NCBI GenBank assembly: GCA_025084515.1
Contig: JAJAGP010000966.1
Coordinates: forward strand, 62,001 to 126,000
Source: Ancistrus triradiatus
Lineage: Eukaryota > Chordata > Actinopteri > Siluriformes > Loricariidae
Reading direction: 5' to 3'
Length of the DNA stretch: 64,000 nucleotides
The position numbers were made by a program, and so were the translations under genes. Positions within the stretch are counted from its first letter, which is position 1, and every line of letters begins with the position of its first letter. The notes below the pieces were generated by a model. It was not told where the DNA came from, did no database searches, and worked only from the letters and a program-made list of their open reading frames with translations. Below are positions 11,886-22,690 of this stretch, piece by piece.

Positions 11886-13026
11886 ACAGCCCAGTGGATA
11901 AAGCTTGGTTTTTTAACAAAGTGAAAATTATCACTTTTTTATCTGGATTGTCCTGAAGCTTAAAAACTACTGATTCATCTATCCTCTGAAACTTATAAGC
12001 ACCTATAAGGCATTCCACTGAATGGGTGCCATTTCCATCCCCAGTACATTACCTGTCCAGATTATTCATAATTCATTTAAAACATTACCAAAACCATCAT
12101 GGAACACTGAAAAATCACATTTGTTAGAAGTCCCTGGTCTCTAATATTACACTTTACAATGATTAAAATCCTTCAGAAAACTTTTTTTGCAGTGTTGTGT
12201 CACTCCATATCCCGTCTATGCCTTTAATATTTTTCCCATAAGAAATCCAAAATATTTAACTTTTGTACATCTATTTTATTTTATATCTGGATCTTCTGAA
12301 GAACATGGGAAGGTCAAAAGCTCTCTCTTATTTTTTCCTGTATATCTGATGAAGAGCTATGACTGTCAGGGCCAATCTCAGCTTACTATCCTGTAATGAA
12401 ATTATTTGTAGATTTTATTTGTTTATTTAAAAACACACATTTTTGGTAAATCATTACAGTGTGCTCAGTGTCCTATTGCTATTATGGTTGCCATGTGGTT
12501 AACTTTTACGCATTTGCTAATTCTGTTCTGAACTCAGTTCTGTTCCTCTTATAAAAAGTAGGAGTATCAAAAACAGGAGAAACCATGTAAAAACCAAATA
12601 AAACTATGTGACATTGACCAGCACTCATTATGAAGAGTTAAATGTGTGTTGTTAGATTTAGTTATAAAAACTACCTAAAACCAAGACAACTTTTTAAGAG
12701 TTACAACAAGCACAATGGCACAGATTCAGCAGAACGACTCCTGTAGCGATACAATATAACTAAATCAATGATTGACTTGGGTTACAGTCCCGCCCTGCAG
12801 TCTTTCATCCCTACTCCAGGGTCATGTTTTTATTATTACTATTGGCTAGGAATTAAACGTTTCAATAAAATGGAGTTGCACTTGGGTCACGAATCCAAAG
12901 ATCAGACCAGACAACGTTTTACAGCCGTTTGAAGGTCGCGATTTATGATTTGATGAACGGTTAACCGGAGCATTGCAGGACATCTAGATTTATGGAAGAA
13001 CAGTGGGGGAAGCTGGGAGGGGTAGA
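11886..13026. other. fxyd6-fxyd2 spacer
   Basis: No exon, RNA gene or clear transposon is seen in this AT-rich stretch. A short piece near 12895-12930 resembles the DNA-transposon repeat at 21757-22690. Confidence 0.5.
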
Positions 13027-13034
13027 TATATAAA
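13027..13034 (+). promoter_or_regulatory. candidate TATA box of fxyd2
   Basis: TATATAAA lies about 30 bp upstream of a short stretch that ends in a good splice donor (AAG/GTACGT at 13125/13126). This fits a TATA promoter followed by a non-coding first exon. Confidence 0.5.
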
Positions 13035-13057
13035 TAAAGCCTTGTAGAGAATTAAGA

Positions 13058-13125
13058 GATACCTTCATCTCCACCTCGATCTCTCCCAGGATCGGGAACC
13101 AGTTAGCAAGGAACCTGTGAGCAAG
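13058..13125 (+). other. fxyd2: candidate non-coding exon 1 of fxyd2
   Basis: It begins about 25-30 bp after the TATA box and ends at donor GTACGT. It would splice to the acceptor at 13909-13910, just 27 bases before the start codon. The 5' end is inferred. Confidence 0.45.
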
Positions 13126-13599
13126 GTACGTCAATTGTAACGGTGTTATTTCTATACAACATTCACAAACATGCACTGGAATTTGAATGGTGTTTTTTTT
13201 ATGACAAACCAGACAGCTGAAGGATGAAATTTAAAAAAATGATCGATGAATGGTTTGAGTTAAGTGTATGACCTCTATCTATCTATACTACTGTGTAGGG
13301 CCTCATTTTTACTCTCAGAACAGCCCCAATTGCTCATGGCACAGAGGAACAACAGATTTCAAATAATGTAGTGGAGTGGAGAAAAAAAGTAAGATATTTG
13401 AGCTACTGAAGTACAGTAGTGAGTTACATTTACTTAGTTACTGTCCAACACTGGTTATAACCATCAAACCGTCTGTCTGTCTAAAAGCAGTATTTTTAAC
13501 AGACTGTTCCTAGAGTGTCTAGGTCAGTATTCGGACCATTTTGCATTGCCAAAGCGCTTCCACAGCGTTTTGCAGCACCAAGTAACGCTCTTTGCTCTA

Positions 13600-13745
13600 A
13601 CTCTAGTTGGTCAGGGGTTCATCTTAGAGTGAGACCATGTCATTACTACCTTAGAAGACAAGAACAAGATTCTAGGCTCCAAATAACGTAAAGGCCAGCA
13701 CAGTCTCCAGATTTAAACCCCACTGTGCTGGGGTTAACTTATTTA
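13600..13745 (+). repeat. possible Tc1 transposase remnant
   Basis: One frame near 13695-13725 reads R-P-A-Q-S-P-D-L-N-P, the conserved Tc1 block around its catalytic acidic residue. The rest is too decayed to join. Confidence 0.35.
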
Positions 13746-13937
13746 AGAACAATATTAGAACCTCTCGAGGTTCTGTTTGGTTATTATATGCACAAAAGGT
13801 GACAACTTTGATGAGTCACAAATTTAGGTGACATTTTTTAAAGAAAGTGAATCCATGCCTTACTTGTCTCCAATTGTTTATTGTTCAATGGTGTTTATTC
13901 CAATCCACAGTTTGCCACCCAAGCACCGAGACCCACC

Positions 13938-13953
13938 ATGTCTTCTGGGGGAG
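13938..13953 (+). CDS. fxyd2: fxyd2 coding exon 1
   Basis: Exon from 13911 after acceptor CCACAG. ATG in context ACCATGT encodes M-S-S-G-G, phase 1, donor GTGAGT. This short N-terminus carries no hydrophobic signal. Confidence 0.8.
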
Positions 13954-16525
13954 GTGAGTCCAGTATGAATTGTTGTCCATTATAGACCGAGCTATACACA
14001 TAATAACAAGTCATCAATAACCTGACAAAATAGGAAGCTCTGCTTGCTGCATACTATATTATTTACAATAATAGTTAAGTATTAATTAGAATTATAAACA
14101 ACATTTAGCAAACTGTTCAAAGTGACTTTGAAGCAGTCTGGGACCTTGCTTACGGGAAGTTTAAAGAGAGCTTTAATCACGGCACCACCATATAACAATA
14201 AAAAGCAACAAATGGTCTGTACAGGGTCAAGAAATAATAAAGGTTCTGTAAACTTCCTGTATGAGAGTGTGTGGTGTAAGTAAATTAAGGAACGCATCAG
14301 GACTGTACTATAATTAGATTTTTTATTAAATGAATAATTCTACTAACTGTAATAGGTCTAATTCTTACATCTACTGTATCATCTAAGCCATCCATTTTTG
14401 AGTCTTGGTCCTCCCAAGGTGTCTTCCTAATAATGTTTAGGGAGTTTTTCCTTGCCACTGTCGCCCTAGGCTTGCTCAATTTGGGATTGGCCTTAGATAA
14501 CAAAAGACAAAAGAAAACTATGAAGCTGCTTTGAGATGATGCTCCATTGTAAAAAGTGCTATAGAAATAAACTTTGACTTCATCCAGCGTATGTGCAACA
14601 AGGTCTAAATAAGTTTATTTATCAATATATACACTGTCCGATGTGTAGAGTCTTTGGTTACAAATTAATTCTATCACAGGACTGTGGTGGCCTAGCTATT
14701 AAGGTACGTCCAGTACCTTAGGATCAGAAGGTCCACTGTTCAGAGGTCCTCTTCTGCCACTGTTGAGTCCTTGAGCAAGACCCTTAACCCAGATTGCTTG
14801 GATTGTAAGACTGTATTTTGCGACTTTTAAGTAGCTCTGGATAAAGGCATCTGCTAAATGACTAAATGTATTTGTAAGTACCATACAGAAGTTTCTTAAG
14901 TCTTAAGAACCAGCAAAAACTACCATTGTATAAAACAGCAGCAGTTATTTTAGATAACTCTCATCATAAAATAATTAAGTTGCTTAGCAGGTTGCCTCGT
15001 GGTTCTTCTGTATAACTTCGTAATGATTTGATCACAAATTGAGCCTTTCTACAAAGTAATCAACATCTTGTTTCTAAAGTGGACTCTCGCTTAACATTAA
15101 TAATTACTTAACATTATTTACTTAAATACCACGACCCAACAGAAAGTGAAGTTCAGAAATATTTTCTTTAAAAAAAAAATCTATGCAGCATAAGAATTTT
15201 CCATAGTTCTGATCACGTCTTTATAGATCCTATAGAATACTTGACTGTATTGTATTTAGAATATTATTAATATTATAAAGTCAAACTGACAGTAAATCAA
15301 ACAGACAGGCATACAAAAAATGTCAACTACATGGCCAAAAGTATGTGGACACCCAAACCTCACACCCATATATGCTCTTTGAACAGTTCTTTCCAAGGAA
15401 TTTGCTACTTATTGTGTTAAGGCTTTGAATATACAGCTGCAAAGGTCACCTGCTCCACCCCATTCCTACTCGTCCCCTTAAAATGCTGCTCACTATTAAC
15501 TCAACAACCTCGTAAAGGCCTGTGTGTTTCTCCTCCCTCAACTCTATCTCATTTAATAAATACACGCTCGTCCCCACTGCCCTTAAACCAGCTGCAGACA
15601 CACCTCTGGGAGCGTTAAAGGTGAAACCAGCTTACTGGGAGGATCTAAAGAGGAAGGACTTTGACAAATATATAACAGTAAATATTTGCTCTTCATACAG
15701 AGAGAGTGTGTGTGCTTGTGCATTCATGTCTCTGCTTTTATGTCACAACCCTAGATATACTGTAGATATAAAACAGTACAAGAACAGAATATGAAAAAAT
15801 TCCAGTAATGTAAAAAGTAATATAAAAACTCCAGTGTTAATTAAAGTAAAAATAGTAAAATAAAAAGTAGAGCACAGCCATAAACCATGAATAACGACAC
15901 TAATTAAAGACAGGCCAAGTCAAGACATGCTGATTTGACTAAATGTGTTTTAAGCTTCTTTTCATGTGCCTAATGCGAGTGAGTGGCTCTTTGACAATGT
16001 GATACATATTTCTCTTTCCTAGCACCTGATGTGGACCCTGATGCTGATTTTGTCTATGGTGAGAATGGCTATACTTTTAAATACTACGCTACATCATATA
16101 AACCTGTATTCATTTGTATTTTGTAATTCTGTGCATTTATTAAGAGATCTTTCTCCCACTGTGTTATTTTGCAGACTATGAAACGCTACGCATTATAGGA
16201 TTATCAATCGTCGGGGTTATTATTTTCCTGTCTATTTTCCTTCTGTGTGGTGAGTTTTCAGCTTATAGATCTGTATGTGTGAGCCACACAAGGAATCATC
16301 GGTTTCTGATTACATTTTATCTATTTCAGGCAATCAAATGCGTTGTCGCAAGTCTAAGGTAAGTGCTTTTGGACGCAGCTACATTTCCTTATCTGGTGAC
16401 ATGTCATTTATTATTCCATACTTTGCTATGAGATGGTTTTTCAGATGCACAGTTTGAAATCAGGCTTGAGCTAACACTAATACTAATTTGTGTTTCAGCC
16501 TAAACCTGTCCCTGAAGAACTCTAG
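13938..16525 (+). CDS. fxyd2: FXYD2-like Na,K-ATPase gamma subunit (5 coding exons)
   Basis: Exons 13938-13953, 16023-16058, 16175-16249, 16330-16358 and 16499-16525 join to 183 nt, that is 60 residues and TAG. There is no signal peptide, as in FXYD2. The motif is DFVYD (14-18): the usual leading Pro is Asp. DYETLR follows, and the helix spans about 24-43, then MRCRKSKPKP and an acidic end. A gapless alignment with human FXYD2 works through RC (47-48); Gly31 matches an FXYD2-specific Gly absent from FXYD6. Two residues usual in the family are changed: Ser37 replaces the membrane Gly (human Gly41) and Gly43 replaces Ser. FXYD2 modulates Na,K-ATPase affinity in transporting epithelia. Synteny next to fxyd6 and dscaml1 favours FXYD2 over other fish FXYD types; naming is less certain than family membership. 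Confidence 0.85.
14300..14582 (+). repeat. dispersed SINE/LINE-tail repeat, copy 1
   Basis: It contains GGGAGTTTTTCCTTGCCACT, then GCTGCTTTGAGATGATG, and ends AGTGCTATAGAAATAAAC. The same order of blocks occurs near 23.1, 30.2, 55.5 and 60.6 kb. Confidence 0.8.
14679..14876 (+). repeat. tRNA-derived SINE, + strand copy
   Basis: Starts GGACTGTGGTGGCCTAG (A-box-like) and ends with CTCTGGATAAAGGCATCTGC and TAAATG repeats. It is the older, diverged member of the family that is also at 22.2, 31.8 and 43.6 kb. Confidence 0.75.
15325..15480 (+). mobile_element. Tc1-like element left-end fragment
   Basis: CATGGCCAAAAGTATGTGGA is a frequent terminus of fish Tc1-like elements. The matching right-end type (GTCCACATAATTTTGGTCAT) occurs at about 63125-63150. 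Confidence 0.5.
16023..16058 (+). CDS. fxyd2: fxyd2 coding exon 2 (FXYD motif)
   Basis: 36 nt between CCTAG and GTGAGA, encoding A-P-D-V-D-P-D-A-D-F-V-Y. It has the same length and phase as the corresponding fxyd6 exon. Confidence 0.88.
16175..16249 (+). CDS. fxyd2: fxyd2 coding exon 3 (membrane helix)
   Basis: 75 nt between TGCAG and GTGAGT, encoding DYETLRIIGL and the hydrophobic helix. It is identical in length and phase to fxyd6 coding exon 4. Confidence 0.9.
16330..16358 (+). CDS. fxyd2: fxyd2 coding exon 4 (juxtamembrane)
   Basis: 29 nt between TTTCAG and GTAAGT, encoding G-N-Q-M-R-C-R-K-S-K and ending in phase 0. Confidence 0.85.
16499..16525 (+). CDS. fxyd2: fxyd2 terminal coding exon
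   Basis: After acceptor TTTCAG it encodes P-K-P-V-P-E-E-L-stop (TAG at 16523-16525). Confidence 0.85.
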   Translation, partial: PKPVPEEL

Positions 16526-16583
16526 AGGTCATACTTGCCCTTGAACAACTTCACTTGCTAAACGAAGACAATGACGTCATCAA

Positions 16584-16598
16584 AATAAACCAAATAAA
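16584..16598 (+). terminator. fxyd2 polyadenylation signals
   Basis: Two AATAAA hexamers (16584-16589 and 16593-16598), 59-73 bases after the stop, imply a short 3' UTR ending near 16610-16625. Confidence 0.65.
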
Positions 16599-16711
16599 TA
16601 CATTATTTACACAGCGAACATATTCAGAAGCCACACACGTGCATCCATTTACAGAGAACAGAGCAACGACTTTATATGGGTGATTTTTCGTTAATAATAA
16701 ACGGGCGGTCT

Positions 16712-16905
16712 GTACAGTTTAGCGCTGTCGCCTCACAGCATCAGAGGCCCGGATGCCTGTGTGGAGTTTGCTTGCTCTCCCTGTGTGTGCATGAGTTTCC
16801 AGCAGGTACTCCAGTGTACTCCAACATTGCAAAGACATGAGTTAGGTCAACTGGTGTTTCTAAACTGTCCCAGTGTGAGTGCATAACCCATTACGACTAG
16901 GGCTT
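16712..16905 (+). repeat. DANA/Mermaid-type tRNA-derived SINE, degenerate
   Basis: GCGCTGTCGCCTCACAGCA, TGTGTGGAGTTTGC and AAAGACATGAGTTAGGT occur in the order of the fish DANA-type SINE. The B box is damaged. Confidence 0.7.
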
Positions 16906-18129
16906 CAGTTCACTATTATTAAAAATGTGTGTATGAACAGTTTGTAGGCCCTATGAGTTTGAATACTCACAACACAATCTGGATGTATTCCCATTTCTGA
17001 TTTTTGTATGTATTCGGATTTCTGTCTGTAACTTTTGCTAGTATCGTCTGTAACTTCTGAATCCAAACTCAAAATAAAAAACACCAGACCTTTGCAAAAT
17101 AAACTGGCTGGTAATTACAGGTCCTAAACACAATAAGAGTCCTGACTTAAAATCACCATAGATTTCAGTTTAGTGGAAATGTTCTGTACTCTCTTATGAG
17201 TATAACATATACACAACAGAATCATCTATCTACAAAAATACGCCCAGACAAGAGCGGTGTAGATGCAGCGGATGTGGGTAAATGTTTGGATATCAGTTTT
17301 GAAGAAATATAATTCGGCCATCCTTCACTTGTTATTGAGCAAACACATAGGAATATTCACTGTTTTGCCACGGATAACAAACACATATTCGGACTGTACT
17401 AACATGGGGTATATATTTAATACAAAAGGGTTTTTGAAGAATGTAAACAAACCAATACTTAATTAGACTGTCTATTGAATAAAGAAAGCACCATACAATG
17501 AATTATGAATCATGTATTGTGGCTAATGTGTGATTAGGAATACAGATATTTAACATGAAACAACGAGCTAATCAGCTAGCTACTGTAATCACACCATGGT
17601 TTTTAACAAGTTTTTAACAGCACATTGTAAACTTGTTTTCGGGTTTACGAGCTTTAAGTTTTACTTTCAGTACAGCAATTGAGACTAGGGTGCCTTTTAT
17701 GTGTAAAATATAATATCAAATTATATCTCTGTTACAGTTAGCTATTTTAAATAATCTATTTAGCCTGTCTGATTAATCAGAGCTATCGTCTTAGCACACC
17801 ATTCATATATTTAGTAAAGTTGGGGCCTGAAGAGGAAATTTGGGTGAGTATTCCTCAAAAGGGAGGAAAAAGCGTTCACATTATAACAACGTGGAGTATA
17901 ACGTACCAAAACCGAACTAATATATTCATGAAATGTCCGAGCTAGCGTGAAACGTTTGTGGAACGTTTAATATCTAACACTAGGTGGCAGCAAAGCGCAA
18001 CAGTTGTATTAGTTGTAATATCAACGGCCTAGTAACGTAAAAAAGAAGCGTACACATAAAACGTATCCTAATATGTGTTTTATCAAAAAGAAACAATTTT
18101 TTTTTTACCTTTTTATTAACTTCTTCAAG

Positions 18130-18240
18130 CTCAGTTCCGCAGGGACCCTTCTTTTAAGGAGCAAGGCAGAGGTGACTGTGGCGAGGTAAAACTCCTGAGA
18201 AACCCTGAGAGAGCCAAACTCACAGGGAACTTTAGTAAAA
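18130..18240 (-). repeat. dispersed SINE/LINE-tail repeat fragment
   Basis: Words resembling the reverse of the common GTTTTTCCTTGCCACTG block, followed by AGAGCCAAACTCACAGGGAA. It is weakly preserved. Confidence 0.4.
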
Positions 18241-19349
18241 GTTAACAACTATAAACTTGCTTTCGAAAGGTCCTTCCAAAACAGACAGGTAGGTATTGTA
18301 GGTATTTAAAGTGCAACGTGTGTAACACCGGTGTTTGCCGCCATAGCACTTCAGTACGTTTGTTTTGTTGACGTAGACACACACACACAAACACAAACAA
18401 ACAAGTTGCCTCGCGAAGTCGCCTTGTGAGAGCTTTCTTTTGACATAAGGGTTAACCTGTGTAATCTGAAGTAAATGTTGTGGCACTTTTTTTTCAAATT
18501 AAAACAAACAGTTAAAGACGTAAGGACGGGCAAACCGGTCTTCACGAGTAAAAATTGTCAGGTTTCCAATCGGGTCCTCACAAGTATAGGAAGACACGGT
18601 ACCCACACATTCAACGTCATTCCACATCCACAAACGCTTTCTTTAGTAAACAAAATAACGTTTAGTAAAGAAAAAAATACGTTTTGTCGAAACTGTAGGC
18701 GATGTTCACTAAATACACTCAATACAAGTCGTACAGACACAAGTCTTACTGGACAGCACCTGAGATTAATTCCATGCTGTCCTACTAAAACCGCAGACAT
18801 TCAATAAATATTATTCATTCACTGTCTTTGCAGAGAGTACAACGAAAGTTAGTAGGTGCTTTAACACAAGACAACAAATCAAGACTACATATAGCAAGAT
18901 AATGTGCTAAGTAGTAAATCTAATGTAAAAAGTATATCAGTGGTCAGTGGCAATTGCCCACAGTGATAGTAAGACAAACGTGTGTGTGTGTGCGTGTGTT
19001 TGCGTGAACTGCCAGGGAAACACCCGATGGAACCATCTGAGGTAGTTTGGGCAGCACTCCATGGGTCAGAAGTACAACTCTTGGTCCCAGGCTTTGGCAG
19101 CAATGTGGTAAGGGTTAGACACATGATGCAAAGTGAACAAACCCAGAGTAAGCTTTGTCTGTGCTGACTGGTCTTTATTGCTATTTAATACGTCTAATTG
19201 CAAAAACTGCTAATAAATGTATAGTTTTTATATTGTATGTGAACAGGGTGGCTTAGAATCACTGTAACAGAGACAGAGAGACAGGCCCAGGTGGAGGCCG
19301 ACCCTAGACGATTTTTTAGCACAGCCCTAATACACACATTGCATATGCA

Positions 19350-19394
19350 TGGCTAGAACAACAAATCTAACGGTGGATTGAGACTTTTGCACAG
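19350..19394 (+). repeat. right-end fragment of the CAGTGCTGTGC MITE
   Basis: AACAACAAATCTAACGGTGG then GAGACTTTTGCACAG matches the right end of the element at 4162-4559. A TA microsatellite begins just after it. Confidence 0.65.
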
Positions 19395-19409
19395 ATCCAA
19401 ATTGGATCT

Positions 19410-19489
19410 ATATATATCTATATATATATATATATGTATATATATATGTATATATATATACATATATATATATACATATATATATATAC

Positions 19490-19551
<62 letters not shown>
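19410..19551. repeat. (TA)n microsatellite with CATA/GTATA variants
   Basis: About 140 bp of alternating TA with periodic TATACA and TATGTA interruptions. Confidence 0.95.
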
Positions 19552-19553
<2 letters not shown>

Positions 19554-19886
19554 CAGAACATTATGCAGTAGGAAGCACGTACCGTGTGGAAGCATGTGTT
19601 TAGTAGTGTGCCATTCAACCCTTTTGATTATATGGTCCGTTTCCAGTTGCTATGGTAGATAATTAATCTCACCTATTGCACATAACCAGTGTATAATTAG
19701 TCTAATTAAGGCCTTTTGTTCCTTTAAAGTATTAGGCCTATGTGTACCCGTATTTTGACTATAGAAAGACGTTTTTTCATGTTGCCGGTGCCAACTATAG
19801 AATATAGGCACTAAAGTGACTATAGTGTAGGTACTAAAGTGACAGCGTGGGAGGCCTTTCCTAAACAAATTCACAGTACATTACTG

Positions 19887-19888
<2 letters not shown>

Positions 19889-19947
<59 letters not shown>
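19889..19947. repeat. (GT)n microsatellite
   Basis: About 29 GT units followed by GA-rich sequence. Confidence 0.95.
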
Positions 19948-19949
<2 letters not shown>

Positions 19950-20541
19950 TGAGAGAGAGGGGGAGAGAGCTGAGGAAGAGTCCCAAAACACATACCTTGC
20001 ACTAACTGTACTGGTTTAACAAGTTTCAACCATAAGGATGAGTTTGGTTTATAGTGTCGACTGACGATAACATCGTGGTACGTGGGATGGCTGGGCACAG
20101 AAATTTGCACAGGTGGACGCTGACCTTGCTACGGCTCATTGCTTCCTCCGCTGGGCCCGTATGACCGTGCGACACAATTTTGCCCTGGTAGGCATTTAAA
20201 CCTGGCATTTAATCAGATACCAGGGCTATCTCTCCGATCTGTTTTCCCCGTGTACAACCTGATGGTTATAAATGCTTACGCTTGTTGTTCCCACGCCCAG
20301 GATGGAGGTAGGGGCAACTCATGTTCCCTGTCTGGGAAAAGAAAGGGTCAGAACGCAAAAAAACGTGCGAAGAAATGCGTAAAAATGCTTCCTGCTCCTG
20401 CAGGGCCCTCCCCTTGTACTTCCTCCTTCCCTTTCTGCAATGGCGAGAGATCCTTGTAAGATAAACACGCGAGAAAGAGAAGGATTGGATGGAAGATGGG
20501 AGATCTGCAAAATGAATCAGCCCACCCCACCCCACCCCATT

Positions 20542-20544
<3 letters not shown>

Positions 20545-20592
<48 letters not shown>
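20545..20592. repeat. (CT)n microsatellite
   Basis: About 24 CT units preceded by CCCCA repeats. Confidence 0.95.
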
Positions 20593-20594
<2 letters not shown>

Positions 20595-20754
20595 TCATTC
20601 TACCACCTCTTGTTATCCTCTCCTGCTCATTTGAATAAATTAACACCCCCCCTGATGTCTCGCTTCGCCACCTTCTCCTCTTTCCTCCGATTTCTCCCCC
20701 CATCATTGGACAGGCTGCTGTGAAGGAGAAGCATCCTGAAATATCACATTATCC

Positions 20755-20796
20755 TCACACACACACACAAGCACACACACACACACACACACACAC
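20755..20796. repeat. (AC)n microsatellite
   Basis: AC units with one AG interruption. Confidence 0.9.
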
Positions 20797-20859
20797 CCTC
20801 ATGTGATCACTTTCACTCAGCATCACCATCGAAAACAAACACTGAACGCACACCCAGCC

Positions 20860-21340
20860 CTCGTCGTGGTTCTTTTTCCGTCCTGCCTGTTTTTTCGCGC
20901 ACTCCAAAACACGCCGGATTTTTTTTTAATTTTTTTTTTTTTACTTCTTCTCGGCGCGGATTGGCACCTACCAACACGCCTGCGCACTGGCGCTCGACCC
21001 TCCCTCTGCCGCGTGACGCCGTTCAGTGACTCATTTGACTAGAGCTTAACGCGCTGGAATCGTACCGCATCAGGCTACTTAATTATCAGCAGAGCCGCTC
21101 TGGTGGGTGAACGCTGGCCGCCGCTATACTGCCATGGCAGCCCAATTTGGGCCTTGTCTCTAGGATGCCATCTTAGATCGACTATCGGGCACTACTTCTG
21201 TCTCTAAAAGACAGAAATCGAATGCCTGTCCACCAGGTGGCCTGTGATTTCTGTCCCTCCTTCCCATGTGCTGTGAACCTCCACACTCCGTGCTTGTTGG
21301 CTCCGCAGGGCCGGCGGAGGAACGGGCCGCCGCATTAATA
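20860..21340. promoter_or_regulatory. CpG-richer unique block upstream of dscaml1
   Basis: CpGs are dense in TTCTCGGCGCGGATTGGCAC, the GCGCACTGGCGCTCGACC stretch and GGGCCGGCGGAGGAACGG, in an otherwise AT-rich, CpG-poor region. It could be a distal promoter, enhancer or unspotted first exon. No start or splice site could be assigned. Confidence 0.35.
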
Positions 21341-21756
21341 CGCTAGCTTTAATATGACTCTACTGTGTGTGCATTGCCTTGGGGGTTATATGGGATGGAG
21401 GGAGGGAGGGAAGGGGGCTGATTGTCTGTGGATTAGCATTACGGTTCTCATTAGCCCACCCGTTTCGGCTTGCTATGCCGTCTCTCTTTCCCTGCGTCTG
21501 CTCTTTATCGCGTTCGAGTCTTTCTCCGGGCGAAAACACTGAGTGGTTTCGATGACGTGGATCGTAATGATATTTTCCGGCCCGCTGGGTGCGTTTCCTC
21601 TGGAATTAGTGGACGGGCTGTTGTTAGAAAGATTTCAAAAGCCTTGAAGATACGTGTGTTGAATATCCGTCATTGTTTCATCGATTTAAATAAAACCTTA
21701 CGAGTCAAGCAAGTTCCAATTCATCTTAGCACCAGTTAACTGGTGTAAAATACGCT

Positions 21757-22690
21757 CAGCGGCCAGTTTGTTAGGTCAGAACTGCCTTAATTCTTCGTGG
21801 CACGAGTACAGTGAACTCACTGTCATGTTCGGGAACCGGTTTGGGACGATTTGAGCTTCTGTACTGCTGGAAGATGGTACATTGTGCTTAAAGGGGTGCA
21901 CATGGTCAACAACAGTACTCAGGTAGCAATCCTCTGTGGGGTTTAAACGATGCTCAGTTGGTATTAAGGGGCCCAAGGTGTGCCAAGAAAATCCCCCACA
22001 CCATTACACCACCATCAGTCTGAACCGTTGATACATGCTTGGACTCAGGATGGATCCATCATTTTTCATGTTGTTTACGCCAAATTCTGACCCAGTCGCA
22101 GCAGAAATGGAGACTCATCAGACCAGGCAACGTTTTTCCAACCTTCTGTCAAGGTATGCTCTTCTGCGTACCTTGGCTGTAACGAGTGGTTCTGCGAGTT
22201 ACTGTTACCTTTCAAGGCATTTCACATTTACATTTACATTTACAGCATTTAGCAGACGCCCTTATCCAGAGCGACTTACAATTGGTAAAGTCTTACAATC
22301 CAAGCAATTGTGGGTTAAGGGTCTTGCTCAAGGACCCAACAGTGGCAGCTTGACAGAGGTGGGATTTGAACCCTGGACCTTCTGGTCCATAGTCCAGTAC
22401 CTCAACCACTAGGCTACCACAGTCCCACTCACTGGATTTCACTCACTGGATATGTCCTCTTTTTCGGACCATTCTCTGCGAACCCTATAGATGGCGCTGC
22501 ATTTGAAAATCCCAGTAGATGAGCAGTTTCTGAAATACATTCAGAATCTCCCTTCTTCCCCATTCTGATGCTTGGTTTGATTCAGCAGCTCGGCTAGATC
22601 ATGTCTACATGCCTAAATGTATTGAGCTGCTGCCGTGTGATTGATTGATTAGATATTTGTGTTGAACTTCTGCATTTACATGCATATTGC
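21757..22690. mobile_element. decayed DNA-transposon repeat interrupted by a SINE
   Basis: It begins near GCGGCCAGTTTGTTAGGT and continues through AGACTCATCAGACCAGGCAA, CGAGTGGTTCTGCGAGTTAC, then after the SINE TCTTTTTCGGACCATTCTCT, AATCCCAGTAGATGAGCAG and CATGTCTACATGCCTAAATG. I recognise the block order as a widespread fish repeat. No ORF is intact. Confidence 0.65.
22224..22426 (-). repeat. tRNA-derived SINE, nested copy
   Basis: On the - strand it starts GGGACTGTGGTAGCCTAGTG (A box) with B box GGTTCAAATCCC, and ends in CTGGATAAGGGCGTCTGC, TAAATGC and a (TAAATG)n tail. It splits the DNA-transposon repeat at 21757-22690. Confidence 0.9.

Noticed and set aside
14679..14876. Possible functional tRNA gene in the SINE copies
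   Set aside because: A and B boxes are present, but the sequence cannot fold into a cloverleaf of normal length and is followed by a SINE body and tail.
19353..19662. Open frames of I-Y-I-Y repeats on both strands
   Set aside because: Translation of a TA microsatellite.
20266..20706. 146-codon open frame on the - strand with an RERERERE run
   Set aside because: The frame is a translation of a CT/GA microsatellite and its flanks. It has no recognisable domain, splice context or codon bias.
22035..22412. 125-codon frame sharing a [16 protein letters not shown] segment with frames at 31.8 and 43.6 kb
   Set aside because: The shared peptide looks like a protein family, but it is the antisense translation of the tRNA-derived SINE present at all three places.
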